Below are positions 31,541-42,100 of a stretch of 64,000 nucleotides of DNA, one piece after another. The notes beneath the pieces are model-generated. The model saw only the letters and a list, made by a program, of their open reading frames with translations, was not told the DNA's origin and searched no databases. The stretch spans positions 122,326,045-122,390,044 of the forward strand of contig OY757024.1 of NCBI GenBank assembly GCA_963580285.1. The letters are read 5' to 3'. Position numbers and translations under genes: made by a program. The stretch is from Lucinisca nassula (lineage: Eukaryota; Mollusca; Bivalvia; Lucinida; Lucinidae). The number at the start of each line of letters is the position of its first letter. Within the stretch, counting starts at the first letter, position 1.

Positions 31541-32495
31541 TCTCGGCTTGTGAAATTGGTTCTGCGCTATTTTCCCTATCGAATTTAATGTTTTCACACA
31601 GGCGAATATGGCATGGATATGTAAGAATCGTCCATGTTTTCTCCGCCGCTTAAAAGTTAATGTTTCAGATATTGAGTCCACATGGGTGCTCATTTGGATA
31701 TGGGGGTTCATTTGGGAGACTTTACAATTGGTAGATTAACCCTTAGTTTGCCAACGGGCCCTTTTTGGGCCCACCGTTGTACCTCTTTGAGTGCCAACGG
31801 GCCCGTTTTGGGCCCATTTTGGAAGGAAGATTTCTCGTAGATTTCAAGGAGAGAGATGTCTATATTTGGTAGATTTCTGAAGATAAAACATTCTAATATA
31901 AAGTTCATGTGTTCGTTTTATCGCTAACACACCGAGATGATTACTATTTCCGATGAATGACACATACCCTAAGCTATATTTTTCTTTTGTTTTCCCGCTT
32001 GTTGTCAAGTAACGTCATCGTTTGACGTACGGCGGCAAAATAAACGTTTACGTCGCGTCATTTAGCGGGTGGTTGTTTCAAAAGTGCGTAAAGAAAAAGC
32101 GAACCAGTTATTTGGCAAAAGTATGTATTTTCTATCGGCAAGATGTGTTTTCATGGGGACAAAATGACACTACATAGATAAAGATTCAGTTAGTGCCCGC
32201 AGTATTCGCTTCGTTTCTAATTCGTCCGTAATAAAGCCAAGCTGCTTAAGAAACACTGAGGTTTTTTTATATTCGTCCGTGCTTTTTAGCTTAGCGCTTT
32301 TTTGAACTTTACTTTGATAGTCAATGCTTCTCCTATCGCTCACTGTCGAGAGGTTATTTCTCCAAACTTTGAATCATGCTTTCTGAACCAAAACAGTGTT
32401 TCATTGTTCTGAGCCTTCCTATTCATCTTCAGCACAACTAACAAGTTCTTTATATATATATATATAAATAATCAGCTATCAGATTGATGTCATAA

Positions 32496-32750
32496 CGGGC
32501 CTCCGTGGCCTAGTTGATGTGAGCGCTGACTCTTAATCATTAGGTGTCTCACCGCTGTGGGTTCGAGCCTCGCTCGGGTCACATAGAAGATGTCAAGTTC
32601 TTCAACATTAGGTCAGGTGGTTTTTTTCTCCGGGTACTCCGATTTTCGCCCACCTCCACGATATGAGTGAAATAATCGTGAACGAGCACCGGAATGGATG
32701 CAAGCGTTAGTACCAAATCACCGAGGCAGTTCGAGCGAGCAACAAAAACC
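32496..32750 (+). mobile_element. tRNA-derived SINE (type 1)
   Basis: The head 'CGGGCCTCCGTGGCCTAGTT', B box 'GGTTCGAGCCTCG' and core 'CTCCGGGTACTCCGATTTTC' match the SINEs at 10088 and 33613. Its 3' part diverges after 32680. Confidence 0.8.
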
Positions 32751-32929
32751 CATCGGTATCACATCATTGGTGTAGTGCGACGGAGCTCCAGGAGTCTATG
32801 TACTCCATGGATATTGCATCAATGAGGCAGGTCGAATGAGCAACAATAGTTTATGCATTCGTTACATGTAATGCCGTGTGAAATGGTCTTTGGTGCACAC
32901 GATGCGACCTTATATTAAATTTTACTCTT

Positions 32930-33184
32930 TCATTTTCTTATTTTATTTTATGTGTTATTGTCGCTATTTAGGATAACCCCTGCTTACATTTTAAGCATAG
33001 AGAGTTAGATAGAGCTAGATATTTTTGCAAGTGAGTAGGTGTGCTTGAGTATTAGGTCCCACCAACAGCTAAGGTCCTACTGAGAGGGGACCTCTGTTTA
33101 AAGATTCGTCAGAAAGTCTAGAGAAGCCCGGGATCGAACCCACGACCCCTGGTTCAAGAGGCGAGTAGCATATCCGCTTCTATA
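32930..33184 (-). mobile_element. tRNA-derived SINE (type 2)
   Basis: Minus strand: 'GAACCAGGGGTCGTGGGTTC' continues to a good B box (GGTTCGATCCC) and then a core through 'CAGAGGTCCCCTCTCAGTAG'. The A-box region is weak ('GCGGATATGCTACTCGCC'). It is different from the type 1 SINE. Confidence 0.65.
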
Positions 33185-33359
33185 TAGTAAACATTTTTAT
33201 TGAATCCTAATTTCACTCAACAAACTCAGAAAAGGACGAAATTAATTTTTCGTGTAATCTGAGTGTTTCAAATTTAAATCGATATACACAAATAAGATCT
33301 CAAAATAAAAAGCTAAAAGGTTACCTTCGGAAAGAACAAAGAACACATAAAAGAGCGAA

Positions 33360-33515
33360 AATAGGAGATCGGTTTTATTGAGTCTCTTCATATACAGCAA
33401 TCTAGTTTGCAAGGCTGCATACACCCATAGCGCCGGCTTGTGGTATTTGATTTTCAATGTAACCGGGATGGGCTCAATGTTCCCAAACGAAAAGAAAATA
33501 TAATCTGCACTGTGA
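33360..33515. repeat. Single diverged R1 unit
   Basis: 'CGGTTTTATTGAGTCTCTTC', 'AGCGCCGGCTTG' and 'GAAAATATAATCTGCACTG' keep the order seen in the units at 42852-43372. It is one partial unit, not an array. Confidence 0.65.
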
Positions 33516-33612
33516 ACCTCCGCTGCCTTTCTTTTCACGTTAACCGTAACATTTTTTCTTGACCACCTTCAAATTGTTCAGCAAAACGAACGGGCGTGCT
33601 TCGTTCTTTTCA

Positions 33613-33873
33613 TTTTTTTTTTTTTTTTTTTTTTTGTGGGGAGGGGGTTGGTTTTGGTTTTACGGCCCTTTCAAGATTATTTCACTCATATCGAGCCGAT
33701 CGTTAATCAGAGGTGAGCCAAACCGGAATACCCGGAGAAAAACCACCTGACCTTCCGTTGCAGAACTTGGCGTCTCGCATATGACCCGAGCGAGCCTCGA
33801 ACCATCAACTACAGCCGTGAGAGACCTAATGATCAAGAGTCAGCGCTCTTAACCACTAGGCCACGGAGGCCCG
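33613..33873 (-). mobile_element. tRNA-derived SINE (type 1), with target-site duplication
   Basis: The T run (33612-33634) is the reverse poly-A tail; the tRNA-like head 'GGCCTCCGTGGCCTAGTGGT' is at the right. Direct repeats CGTGCTTCGTT flank it at 33595 and 33875. Confidence 0.87.
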
Positions 33874-35029
33874 CCGTGCTTCGTTTTTACATTATCATTT
33901 GAGCCAACGCACGAAAAACTGGCCTGTGCATCTAACAATGACGCAGATCTTATAGGCCAAATCTGACCTGAATCATCGCTGTCCGCCACATAGAAAGTTT
34001 CTATACTATGCAACGCAAAGAGTGATCTGAGTCTTTGCTGATCGTGCGGACAATTCTGTTTTGTTTCATGGTGACAAAGTGGTAAAAATGATTACCAGAT
34101 CCGACCGTCACTTCGAATTCGATTCGATTGTTCAGAGGAATGCAAGGTCTGAATAAATTTCAGATTCGAGAAGGACATTTATTATTTTCTCCAATGTGGC
34201 TAGGAACTGATCCCGTAGATATCAATGAGAAAGTCCGTTGCTATGAAGATGGTGTATATAATATTCTGTGGTCCTCTGTTTCGAAAAGAAGTCGGTCAGG
34301 AGTGCGCTTCATTTATTTATCCCCGAAATTATCTCAAATACCTAGGAATTTGAACAATTGATGGATCAAGGCCAAGGGGAAAATACATTCTTCTATATGA
34401 GCCGGTGAGGTCAACATATAGAATACAATTAATGCGACTAACAATGAATGTGACAAACAACTCAGCAAAAAGCTATTGTCTCAAGTGCAACAGTTTTATT
34501 TCTTTATTCCTTTCTTTCTTACTTCATTATGATAAGTCCATTTTCTAATTTTCCATTTTTTCACAATAGCAAACATTGTATTGTCGTGTTCAAACCCTAA
34601 GAAAAATGAGGACAGCATCCAAAGATGCATTTCTGCGTCTTCGATAGCCGCATTTACACTCAATGATGTAAAGTAGTCTCTCAAACCAGGTGTATAAAGC
34701 ACTGCCATACCATTCGTTACGTAATAATGTGAAAATAATAATCCATAATAGAAGTGCAAGATATCTATGCAAATTGCCGGATACTTTTTGAAAGACCCCG
34801 CGGGAAATAAATGAACGTCATCTGGATAACGTCGCGTTCAGTTTGGTTCCACTGACGTTGCTAAGACTGATATACAAGACGCAGTGTAACGTTGTACGTT
34901 TGGCACTTTCCAGTAAATGACGTTGGCACTCAAAAGGTTAAAATGATACCATGTTAAAATACATGGCTGCCATTGGACAGTGTGCACCTGAGCTCTGGTG
35001 AACATAGGGGCCATGGACCTCTTGTTTCT

Positions 35030-35160
35030 GGTGCCGTGTGATCTAGTTTTACGCTTTCGGCAGTCCAGAAGCAAGAAAATATCAAAAATTGGGCATTGTA
35101 GATGTATATTACCCTCATGATAAATGTTGTTATCTAAACCCAAGGGAAAAGGTCTCTGTA
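35030..35160 (-). mobile_element. PLE fragment spanning the endonuclease-linker junction
   Basis: Minus strand: 'FPLGLDNNIYHEGN' then 'FDIFLLLDCRKRKTRS'. This is the same region that the Helentron-like element splits in copy C, and here it is uninterrupted. The fragment is short and has no function. Confidence 0.8.
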
Positions 35161-35246
35161 AGCCGTTTAGGGATGGAGAAACAAAATGTGTTCAAATAGT
35201 TTAGTTAGCTTGACCAAAGTGGCTGCCATAGTGAATATAGGGATCA

Positions 35247-35375
35247 ACCATGGTTTTTCATGCATTAACATTTGCCGGATCCCGAGGAAGCTGTTTGAAC
35301 ATGAGGCCGCTAGGCCGAATGTTCAAATATCTTCCGAGGGATCCGGCAAATGTTAATGCAATGAAATAACCATGG
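35247..35375. mobile_element. Perfect-ended hairpin MITE, 129 bp
   Basis: Inverted arms run from CCATGG with 'GCATTAACATTTGCCGGATC' to 'GGATCCGGCAAATGTTAATG' and CCATGG, with a short loop around 'GAGGCCGCTAGGCC'. 'TCGTTGTTCTTGCATAA' just after it (35386) is mirrored at about 35752, so a larger inverted structure of ~520 bp is possible. Confidence 0.7.
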
Positions 35376-35927
35376 ATGATCGTTGTTCTTGCATAACTGA
35401 CGAATCCGACAGCAAATTTTGACGAAAACGCCCAAAAGCTCCATATAAATTCCATATATACTCTTCAAATGCAATAGGAAAACCAAAATGGCGGCCAGTC
35501 CAGAGTGTTGTTTACAATCACGTTGTCATGCAGTGACGTCATCATAGAACCCTAAAACGCTACGTTCAGGGCGATAACGTTACGTCGCTCAACGTAACGT
35601 GAACAAAGCAAGGCCCGTCTTGTGATATCAAAAGTTCAAAATCCATGTTCAAACAGCACGCGGATTTAATGATTAGAACATGGTTTTGCTGTTTGAGCAC
35701 GGCTTTCGGTCCATTTGACAACGGCATCAAACAGTCATGCGCATAGGTTTTTATGCAAGAACAACCCTTCAAAGATCTTCTAAGAAACCAAATGGCTCAG
35801 CACTCAGGTGAGCGGTTCAGGACCACTGGTCCTCTAGATTTACGACGCTCCGGTTAGTCTAGCTTTACAGGTGAAAAATCGAAGTTGTGCGATCTCATTT
35901 CCAACAAGCACACACAGTCGGTGTTAA

Positions 35928-36131
35928 CGCTTGTCCTGCTGAGCCCGGAGATGCATTATTTTTCAAACAATGTAGATACAGATCAGATGGCTTCTGAAGA
36001 AGCCATCTGACCAGGATCTACATTGTTTGTCATTCAGATTGTGAATCTGTTGTAATTATTTGCATCAAGTTATCTGATTGGTTGATAATTGCTAGTGGGT
36101 GTGGCAGATTGAAATATTCAGCAGACAAGGG
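35928..36131. mobile_element. TTAA MITE (piggyBac-type) with internal hairpin, copy 1
   Basis: TTAA flanks it at 35924-35927 and 36132-36135. The ends are CGCTTGTCCTGCTGAGC and (reverse) CCCTTGTCTGCTGAA. The core is a hairpin with arms 'AACAATGTAGATACAGATCA' and 'CAGGATCTACATTGTT'. A related copy in the opposite orientation is at 42321-42511. Confidence 0.8.
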
Positions 36132-36279
36132 TTAATGTAAACATAGTCTCATTTTTTTGAAAAAATGAAGAAAAATATAGTTATGGTTTTTTGTTCGTGA
36201 AGAATTCATAGACTAATAGATTGGTGTGCATGGTAAAGAAATAAGCTGACCTGGCTGATTCTGTGCTTGTTTAAAACTG

Positions 36280-36606
36280 CCATTTGCGTATACCTGGAAC
36301 CTTCGCCCCCGCCCATAGGGGGTTGAAGAAATATATGGGCTGCATGATGCTTCCACGCAGAGCTAAATCCGGCCCGCACACTAGTACTGGTAAATCGCTT
36401 AGAGGATCTTAGCCTGTCCAGGAACCGCGGTGCGAGGCGGACCGTCCATGCTAATAAACCCAATTGGTTTCATTGGGCGACAGGGCTTGAGATGTCATTT
36501 CATCTCAATGTCGGGTGAAAGCCCCACAAAATTGGAAGCAACGTTTCCAAAATGACCTTTAAAGTGTTGACGGGGACGATAAACCTCAAATCAAACAAAC
36601 AAACAC
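36280..36606 (+). mobile_element. SINE (type 3), CAAA-tailed
   Basis: 'GTACTGGTAAATCGCTTAGA', 'GGGCTTGAGATGTCATTTC' and 'GTGTTGACGGGGACGATAAA' lead to a CAAACAAAC tail. The same 3' half occurs at 45765-46075 and 51268-51408. No tRNA-like head is visible here, so this copy is 5'-truncated. The shared 'CAGTACTGGTAAACCGCTTA' and 'GTTGACNGGG' parts relate it to 55545-55866, which has a tRNA-like head. Confidence 0.75.
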
Positions 36607-37414
36607 ATACCTGGAACCCTTGTCAAAAGATACAGTATATATCAAGCCTATCTCAATTTTAAGTCTTTTCGGGCAAAATAACCTGTACGTGCCGGTCCCA
36701 TATGAACACCTAAATATAAAATGTCAACTGTGCTTGGTGCGGAGACGAACACGTTGAATACAAATATTTCTTACTTTTTAGTTTTGGATTATCTCCCTCA
36801 TGGACCGTTACCTTGAGATTTTAACAATTTTATTGTTGAAAAATTCAATTTTAATAACCAGACTAAGCAATACAAAAATGGCGTCACAAGTTATTTAGGA
36901 GCCTGAATTTTGTAAAACCGGTCGTATTATGGTATGGGGTCGGCGTTCCACCGTCTGTCCATCCGTAAATTTTTCGTTTCCGGATAACTCCTCCTACAGT
37001 TTTCATCCGATCAAGCTGAAACTTGGTATGTAGTAAGACCATGACCTGATGTAGCGCATATTGATTCAAGGTTATGGTCCACCAAATATTTACAGAGTTA
37101 TGCCTCTTTGAAATTTTTTGTAAACGTTTTCGTTTCCGGATAACTCCTCCTACACTTTTCATCCGATCAAGCTGAAACTTGGTAGATAGTACGACCGTGA
37201 CCTGATGTAGCGCATATCATTTCGATGATACGGTCAACCAAATATTTACTGAGTTATGCCCCCTTTGAACTTTTTTGAAAACTTTCGTTTCCGGATAACT
37301 TCTCCTACAGTTTATACAATCAAGCTGAAACATGGTAGATAGTTAGACCATGACCATGACCTGGTGTAGCACCTATCATACGGTCCATCAGATATTCACA
37401 GAGTTATGCCCCTT

Positions 37415-37447
<33 letters not shown>

Positions 37448-37703
37448 CGTTTCCGGATAACTCCTCCTACAGTTTTCATCTGATCAAGCTGAAACTTAGT
37501 AGGAAGTAAGACCATGACCTGATGTAGTGCATATTCTTTCGAGTTAATATATACAGACAAATATACAAATATTTACAGAGTTATGCCACTTTGAGTATTT
37601 CTGTAAATATTTCGTTTCCGGATAACTCCTCCTACAATTAACATTCGATCAAGCTGAAACTTGATATAAAGTTAGACCATGATGTGGAGCAATGCACATT
37701 GTT

Positions 37704-37938
37704 AGGGCCCCACACTGGCTACAGTTTATTGCTGTTGTCTGCGTGGTTGTAACCATATCTTTACTGCTATTGTTCATGTGTTTGTCTTGTCTTAACCCGA
37801 AAAAATTTAAACTTGGCCATAACTTCAAAAGTATGTGCCTTTGTCTTATGAATATTCACAAAAATAGTAACCATCACAAGACCTACATTCTGACAAACAC
37901 TTTTACCACACCTCTTTGATAGCTCTATGTGGGGCCCT
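37704..37938. mobile_element. 235-bp MITE with AGGGCCCC termini
   Basis: It begins AGGGCCCCACAC and ends TATGTGGGGCCCT, and interrupts the 162-bp array. Terminal repeats are about 12 bp. I see no clear target duplication. The interior is not coding. Confidence 0.65.
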
Positions 37939-38069
37939 TCGTGACGAAGTCAGTGATCTTATGCCCCTTTGAAATTTGTTGTAAGCAATTTTGCCTGCAA
38001 TTTAGAACGGATCAAGCTGAAACTTGATAAACTGTTAGACCAAGATGTGAAGCAGCGCATACCATTTGA

Positions 38070-38292
38070 GCCCCGCCAAGCGAATTTGTGTCTTCGAGCA
38101 TTCCGTCATGACAAATTTTAACTGCGCATGCCCAGCCATTCAGAGGGCCCAGGGATATGGCTTTCTGTCTGAAGGTTCCTCTTGATTCACTGCTTGTATG
38201 AGCGAGCAGCGAAGGTTCTGGCGAGACTGCGCAGTCTCGCTGAACCTTCACTGCTCGCATAGGCTATAAGTACCAAAATTGCTTGACGGGGC
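38070..38292. mobile_element. 223-bp MITE, GCCCCGYCAAGC termini, 8-bp duplication
   Basis: Termini GCCCCGCCAAGC and GCTTGACGGGGC are inverted with one mismatch. Flanks CCATTTGA and CCATTTCA form an 8-bp duplication with one mismatch, as hAT-type elements leave. Inside is the 20-bp perfect palindrome GCGAGACTGCGCAGTCTCGC within a larger foldback ('GCGAGCAGCGAAGGTT' mirrored by 'GAACCTTCACTGCTCGC'). Confidence 0.75.
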
Positions 38293-38413
38293 CCATTTCA
38301 AGGTAACAGTTCACCAAATATTTCAGATGTAAGCCCCTTCAAAGTCCTGTGAACATTTTATTTATAGCTAACTCTTCCTAGAGTGAACATATAATCAAGC
38401 TGAAAGTCGATAT

Positions 38414-38625
38414 CGTCACGAAAACACAACTATATAATTTTTACCCCCTTGAACCCCACTTTTTATGTAGTAAAACTGGGGTTTCCGGGGATAAACCTTA
38501 TTTTTCTTATTTCTGCTCTAAAATATAGATTGTGGGTACTCGTTAGAACAATTGTTCATCATAAAATTTTCATTTTTTCGGCGATAAAGGTGGCAATATT
38601 TTTGTATAGGCTTGTTTGCGTAATA
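38414..38625. mobile_element. Foldback MITE of family FB, hairpin arm deleted
   Basis: 'CGTCACGAAAACACAACTAT' to 'GTATAGGCTTGTTTGCGTAA'. 'GGGTACTCGTTAGAAC' marks one arm of the central hairpin; the mirror arm is gone. It interrupts the 162-bp array. Confidence 0.75.
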
Positions 38626-39489
38626 TATAGTTTGACCGCAATGTGGAGTAGTGCATATTGCTTCGAGGTTATTGCTTTCCATATATAAATAAAGTTATGC
38701 CCCTTTGCAGATTTCTGTAAGTATTTTGTTTGTGGCTAACGTCTCCTACAATTAATATCCGATGAAGATGAAACTCCATATATAGTAAGACCCTTATGTG
38801 GCGCAGTGCTTATTGTTTTGAGGTTACGGTCCGCCGTAATTAATCGAGATATGCCCCTTTGAGAATATCTGTACATATTTTGTTTGTGTTTAGCTTCTCC
38901 TGCAGGTAAGATTCGATCTAGCAAAATCTTAATATTAAGTTTGACCATGGTGTGGAGCAGTGCATATGGTTTAGAGAGGATGGTCCACCAAATATTTGTA
39001 TAAGTATAACACTTCGAAAATATCTGTAGACATTTCATTTCCGGCTAACTCCTCCTACAATTTAGATTCGATCAAGTTGAAACTTGATATGTAGTTATAC
39101 CATGATATGGAGCAGTTCTTATTGTTTCAAGGTTTCAGTCCAACAAATATTAACTTGCCACGGGCGTATAATGCCCCGCTTGCGGAGCTCTTGCTTTTTT
39201 TTTTGCAATGGGAAAATATGTTTTCAGCATAGAGTGGCTAAAATGATATCCTTTGGTAAAGGAAACAAATATTTGATATGAGGGTGGGTCGATAAAAACC
39301 AGCCTAACTTATTTCTGTGTGTAATTGATCTCTTCTTTTTCGATGTATTTGTTCTCTATTATGATACTCTTGGACCAACACTGTTCAAGTTCCATCAGCC
39401 CAGAACTGAAGACACTAGGGTCCTCGTCTCCAACGCACTCCTTAACTGCCCCCCATGACTTCTTGGTCGGACTTGAAATGATGTCCACG

Positions 39490-40930
39490 GATATCCTTTT
39501 ATCCCCCCGACAGAATAGGTTCGGGGATATAGCTATCAGCCTGGTGTCCATCCGTCTGTCCGTCCGTCCGTAGACGCAACCTTGTGATGGCCATTACTCC
39601 TATAACCTTTGAGATTCATTGATGGTTCTTGGCACAATTGTTCACAAGGCTGAGACGGCGTGACGTGTGCAAGAACCAGAACTCTTAATGTCATAATTTT
39701 GGAGTTATTTCCCCTTTTAATAAACTAGAATGATTACTTTGTGATGGCCATAACTCCAATACCCTTTGAGATATATTGATGATACCTTGCACAGTTGTTC
39801 ACAAGGCTGAGTCGGCATGTCATGCACAAGAACCACAACTCTGATTGCCATGATTTTTAGTTATCTCCCCTTCCAATAAAATCTAGTGACTACCTTGTGA
39901 TGGCCATAACTCAAATACCCTTTAAGATATATGGTACGTGGCACAGTTGTTCACATGGCTGAAACAGCATGTCGTGCACAAGAACCACAACTCTTGGTGC
40001 CATGGTTTTTTAGTTATCTCCCCTTCCAATAAAATAGAATCACTACCTTGCGATGGCCATATCACCAATACTCTTTGAGATATATTGATGGTACTGGGTA
40101 CAGTTGTACATTAGGTTAAGCAGGCGTGTCATGTGCAAGAACCACGACTCTGGATGCCCTGTTTTTTTAATTATCTCCTCTGACAATATAACATTGTGAC
40201 GGCCATATTTCCAGTACCCTTTGAGATATGGATGGTACTTGGCACAATTGTATACAAGAATGAGTTGGCGCATCGTGCCTAAGAACCACAACTCTTCGTG
40301 CTATGGTATTTGAGTTAACCCCCCCCTCAAATTCCAATATAACAGTATGACCACCTTGTGATCACCTTACCTCAAAATACCCTTTGAGACATATTGGTGG
40401 TACTTGGTGCAGGTGTACATGAGATAAAGCAGGCGTGTCATGCTTAAGAATTACAACTCTGGGTGCTCTGATTTTTGAGTTATCTCCCCTGACAATCATA
40501 TAACCTTGTGATGGCCATAACTCAGATATCCCTTTGAGATATATTGAAGGAACTTGACACAATTGTATACAAGGTACAGAAGGGGTGTCATGCGCAAGAA
40601 CCACAAATCTTGGTACTGTGGTATTTGAATTATCTACCCTTCCAATATAACAGTATGACCAGCTTGTGATCACCATAATTATCTCCAATACCCTTTGAGA
40701 CATATTGATGGTACTTCGTACAGACATACATGAGCTTAAGCAACCTTGTCATGCGCAAAAACCACAATTCTGAGTGCCCTGGTTTTTAGTTATCTCCCCT
40801 GACAGTATAATCTTGTTATGGCCATAACTCCAATACGTTTGAGATATATTGCTGGTACTTGCCACAATTGTATATTCAATGTTGAAAAGGCATTTCATGT
40901 GCAGGAACCACAACTCAGCATTGAAAATCT
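39490..40930. repeat. Tandem array, ~158-bp units
   Basis: The start reads 'TTTTATCCCCCCGACAGAAT', 'GTTCGGGGATATAGC' and a GTCCGTCC tract. Units follow with 'TTGTGATGGCCATAACTCC', 'CTTTGAGATATATTGATG' and 'GTTATCTCCCCTTCCAAT' every ~155-165 bp, about eight units with rising divergence. No coding signal. Confidence 0.8.
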
Positions 40931-41524
40931 TGGATCATCATCATATTAAGAAGCGATCCTTAGTATCATTTTAGGTGAAGATAGTCTCAATAATAATTAA
41001 TATACAAAATATACTGTGGGCTTTCATACTAGTGTATCTTTATTCTGGTGCATTTTTTTTTTTCTTTTTTTTTTGTAAAGGATATTCTGAAGGCCATATT
41101 TGCTTTTTGTGGGGGGATATGCCATCTCCTCTGATGGCTATTTTTCGAGTTTGGGAATATAAAATAGTCACTAGCTAGGAGTTAAGTTCGGTGAATAGGC
41201 TGGGTGCGATTTAAGCTTGTACCAATTCCGCTCAACAGCATCTATTGCAATTTTTCAAGTGTGGACTTTTGCATTGTCCTGTTGGAGCAGAATCCCTTTG
41301 GAGAGATTACCTTCGCATTTTTTGGTCGAAGATTCCGTTCAGTACAAAATGTTACCGTAATCAGCAGTCTGCTCTGAGTCTACACTGTTTGCCAATCCGG
41401 GTGCACCTTTTGGACTCCTGGCTGGATCGTGAAACAAATTTGTTAAACGTTTTAGGAGAAAAACAGCAAGTCCTCAAGGTGTCCGAATTTTTAGGATTTT
41501 TATGGTAAATGGGTTATTTTACAG
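40931..41524. other. Intron end upstream of the last 14-3-3 exon
   Basis: This has a T-rich tract at 41051-41074, and hairpin-repeat traces at 41340-41400 ('TCAGCAGTCTGCTCTGAGTC', 'ACACTGTTTGCCAATCC'). The open frame at 41245-41508 comes from that repeat. The splice acceptor 'GGTTATTTTACAG' ends at 41524. Confidence 0.6.
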
Positions 41525-42100
41525 GTTGGTGCTAGAAGGTCATCTTGGGGTGTAATCTCAAGTATTGAACAGAAGAATGAATCAAATGAAAAGAAGAGGG
41601 AAGTGGTTCAGAGATATCGAGAGAAGATAGAAGCAGAATTAAAGCAGATTTGTACCGAAGTCATCGATATTCTAAGCCAAAACAAAAGTACCGATAGTGC
41701 AGACATAGAGAGTAAAGTATTCTATTTAAAGATGCAGGGGGATTACTATCGATACTTGGCAGAGGTGTCAGCAAGAGACGAACGGAAAACCGTTATTGGT
41801 AATTCCGAAGATGCGTATCAAAAAGCTTCTGAGGAAGCATCTCATTTGGAACCAATCCATCCTATTAGGCTTGGTTTAGCTCTTAATTTCTCTGTATTTT
41901 ATTATGAAATTATGAATGAGCCAGAAAAGGCCTGCGATTTAGCAAAGAAAGCATTCGATGAAGCAATCGCCGAGTTAGACATTTTGAACGAAGATTCTTA
42001 CAAAGATAGCACGCTAATCATGCAACTTCTCCGTGACAACCTTATACTATGGACCTCCGAAGCCCAAGGAGACAATGAGGACCAACAGGCTGATGAGTGA
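41525..42100 (+). CDS. 14-3-3: 14-3-3 protein, last coding exon (C-terminal ~191 residues)
   Basis: The exon starts in phase 0 at 'VGARRSSWG' and runs to the stop at 42098-42100, encoding helices C-I in one piece. It keeps '[19 protein letters not shown]' (R127 and Y128 of the phosphate pocket), '[18 protein letters not shown]', '[10 protein letters not shown]' and '[12 protein letters not shown]'. Differences from the human zeta form (numbering from memory) are R60 to G ('SSWGV'), K122 to Q ('KMQGDYY') and T226 to I ('NLILW'). The tail is acidic, as usual. With the 7448-7604 exon the protein has about 243 residues plus a few from the missing first exon, the normal family length, with no stop or frameshift. 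The intact frame suggests a functional but diverged paralog; loss of groove basic residues may weaken or alter client binding. Confidence 0.95.
   Translation, partial: VGARRSSWGVISSIEQKNESNEKKREVVQRYREKIEAELKQICTEVIDILSQNKSTDSADIESKVFYLKMQGDYYRYLAEVSARDERKTVIGNSEDAYQKASEEASHLEPIHPIRLGLALNFSVFYYEIMNEPEKACDLAKKAFDEAIAELDILNEDSYKDSTLIMQLLRDNLILWTSEAQGDNEDQQADE

Larger units (their letters stand above)
31740..34937. mobile_element. piggyBac-type element, non-autonomous, with TTAA target duplication
   Basis: The element starts CCCTTAGTTTGCCAACGGGCC and ends (reverse complement) CCTTTTGAGTGCCAACG. It is flanked by TTAA at 31736-31739 and 34938-34941. The related repeat at 9525-9528 has a single TTAA at the same place, which fixes the borders. 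'GCCAACGGGCCC' recurs as a subterminal repeat at 31793-31804. Inside are SINEs (32496-32750, 32930-33184, 33613-33873) and an R1 unit (33360-33515). I found no DDD transposase; the frames at 34128-34361 (+) and 34496-34759 (-) are unrecognised. It must have moved with transposase supplied elsewhere, or lost its gene. Confidence 0.88.
31660..35030 (+). repeat. Relative of the 9436-11972 element, interrupted by piggyBac
   Basis: 31660-31739 ('CACATGGGTGCTCATTTGGA') and 34938-35030 ('GGCCATGGACCTCTTGTTT') are the reverse complement of 9436-9590. The two parts are adjacent there and separated here by 31740-34937. The right end is the shared 'CCTCTTGTT' end. The array core is not present, so the copy is truncated. 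Confidence 0.82.
36930..39170. repeat. Tandem array, ~162-bp units, with three nested MITEs
   Basis: 'GTTTCCGGATAACTCCTCC' occurs at 36968, 37132, 37286, 37447 and 37612 (periods 154-165), with 'GATCAAGCTGAAACTTG' and 'TTATGCCCCTTTG' in each unit. Later units (38340-39130) are more diverged. The right end, 'ATGCCCCGCTTGCGGAGCTC', looks like an element terminus. A poly-T expansion lies at 37419-37447. Confidence 0.8.
7605..41524 (+). other. 14-3-3 intron, about 33.9 kb, packed with repeats
   Basis: The donor GTATGT at 7605 and the acceptor 'TTATTTTACAG' ending at 41524 are both in phase 0 and restore the family reading frame exactly across the junction ([12 protein letters not shown]). Between them lie PLE, LINE, piggyBac, Helentron-like, MITE and SINE insertions on both strands, several tandem arrays and a THAP fragment. 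No further 14-3-3 coding sequence was found inside, and none is missing from the protein. Confidence 0.85.

Noticed and set aside
34128..34361. Transposase remnant in the piggyBac element
   Set aside because: The 77-residue frame has no recognisable DDD or RING-like pattern.
41245..41508. A possible extra 14-3-3 exon just before the last exon
   Set aside because: The translation has no 14-3-3 similarity and the DNA is part of a dispersed hairpin repeat; the protein is already complete without it.
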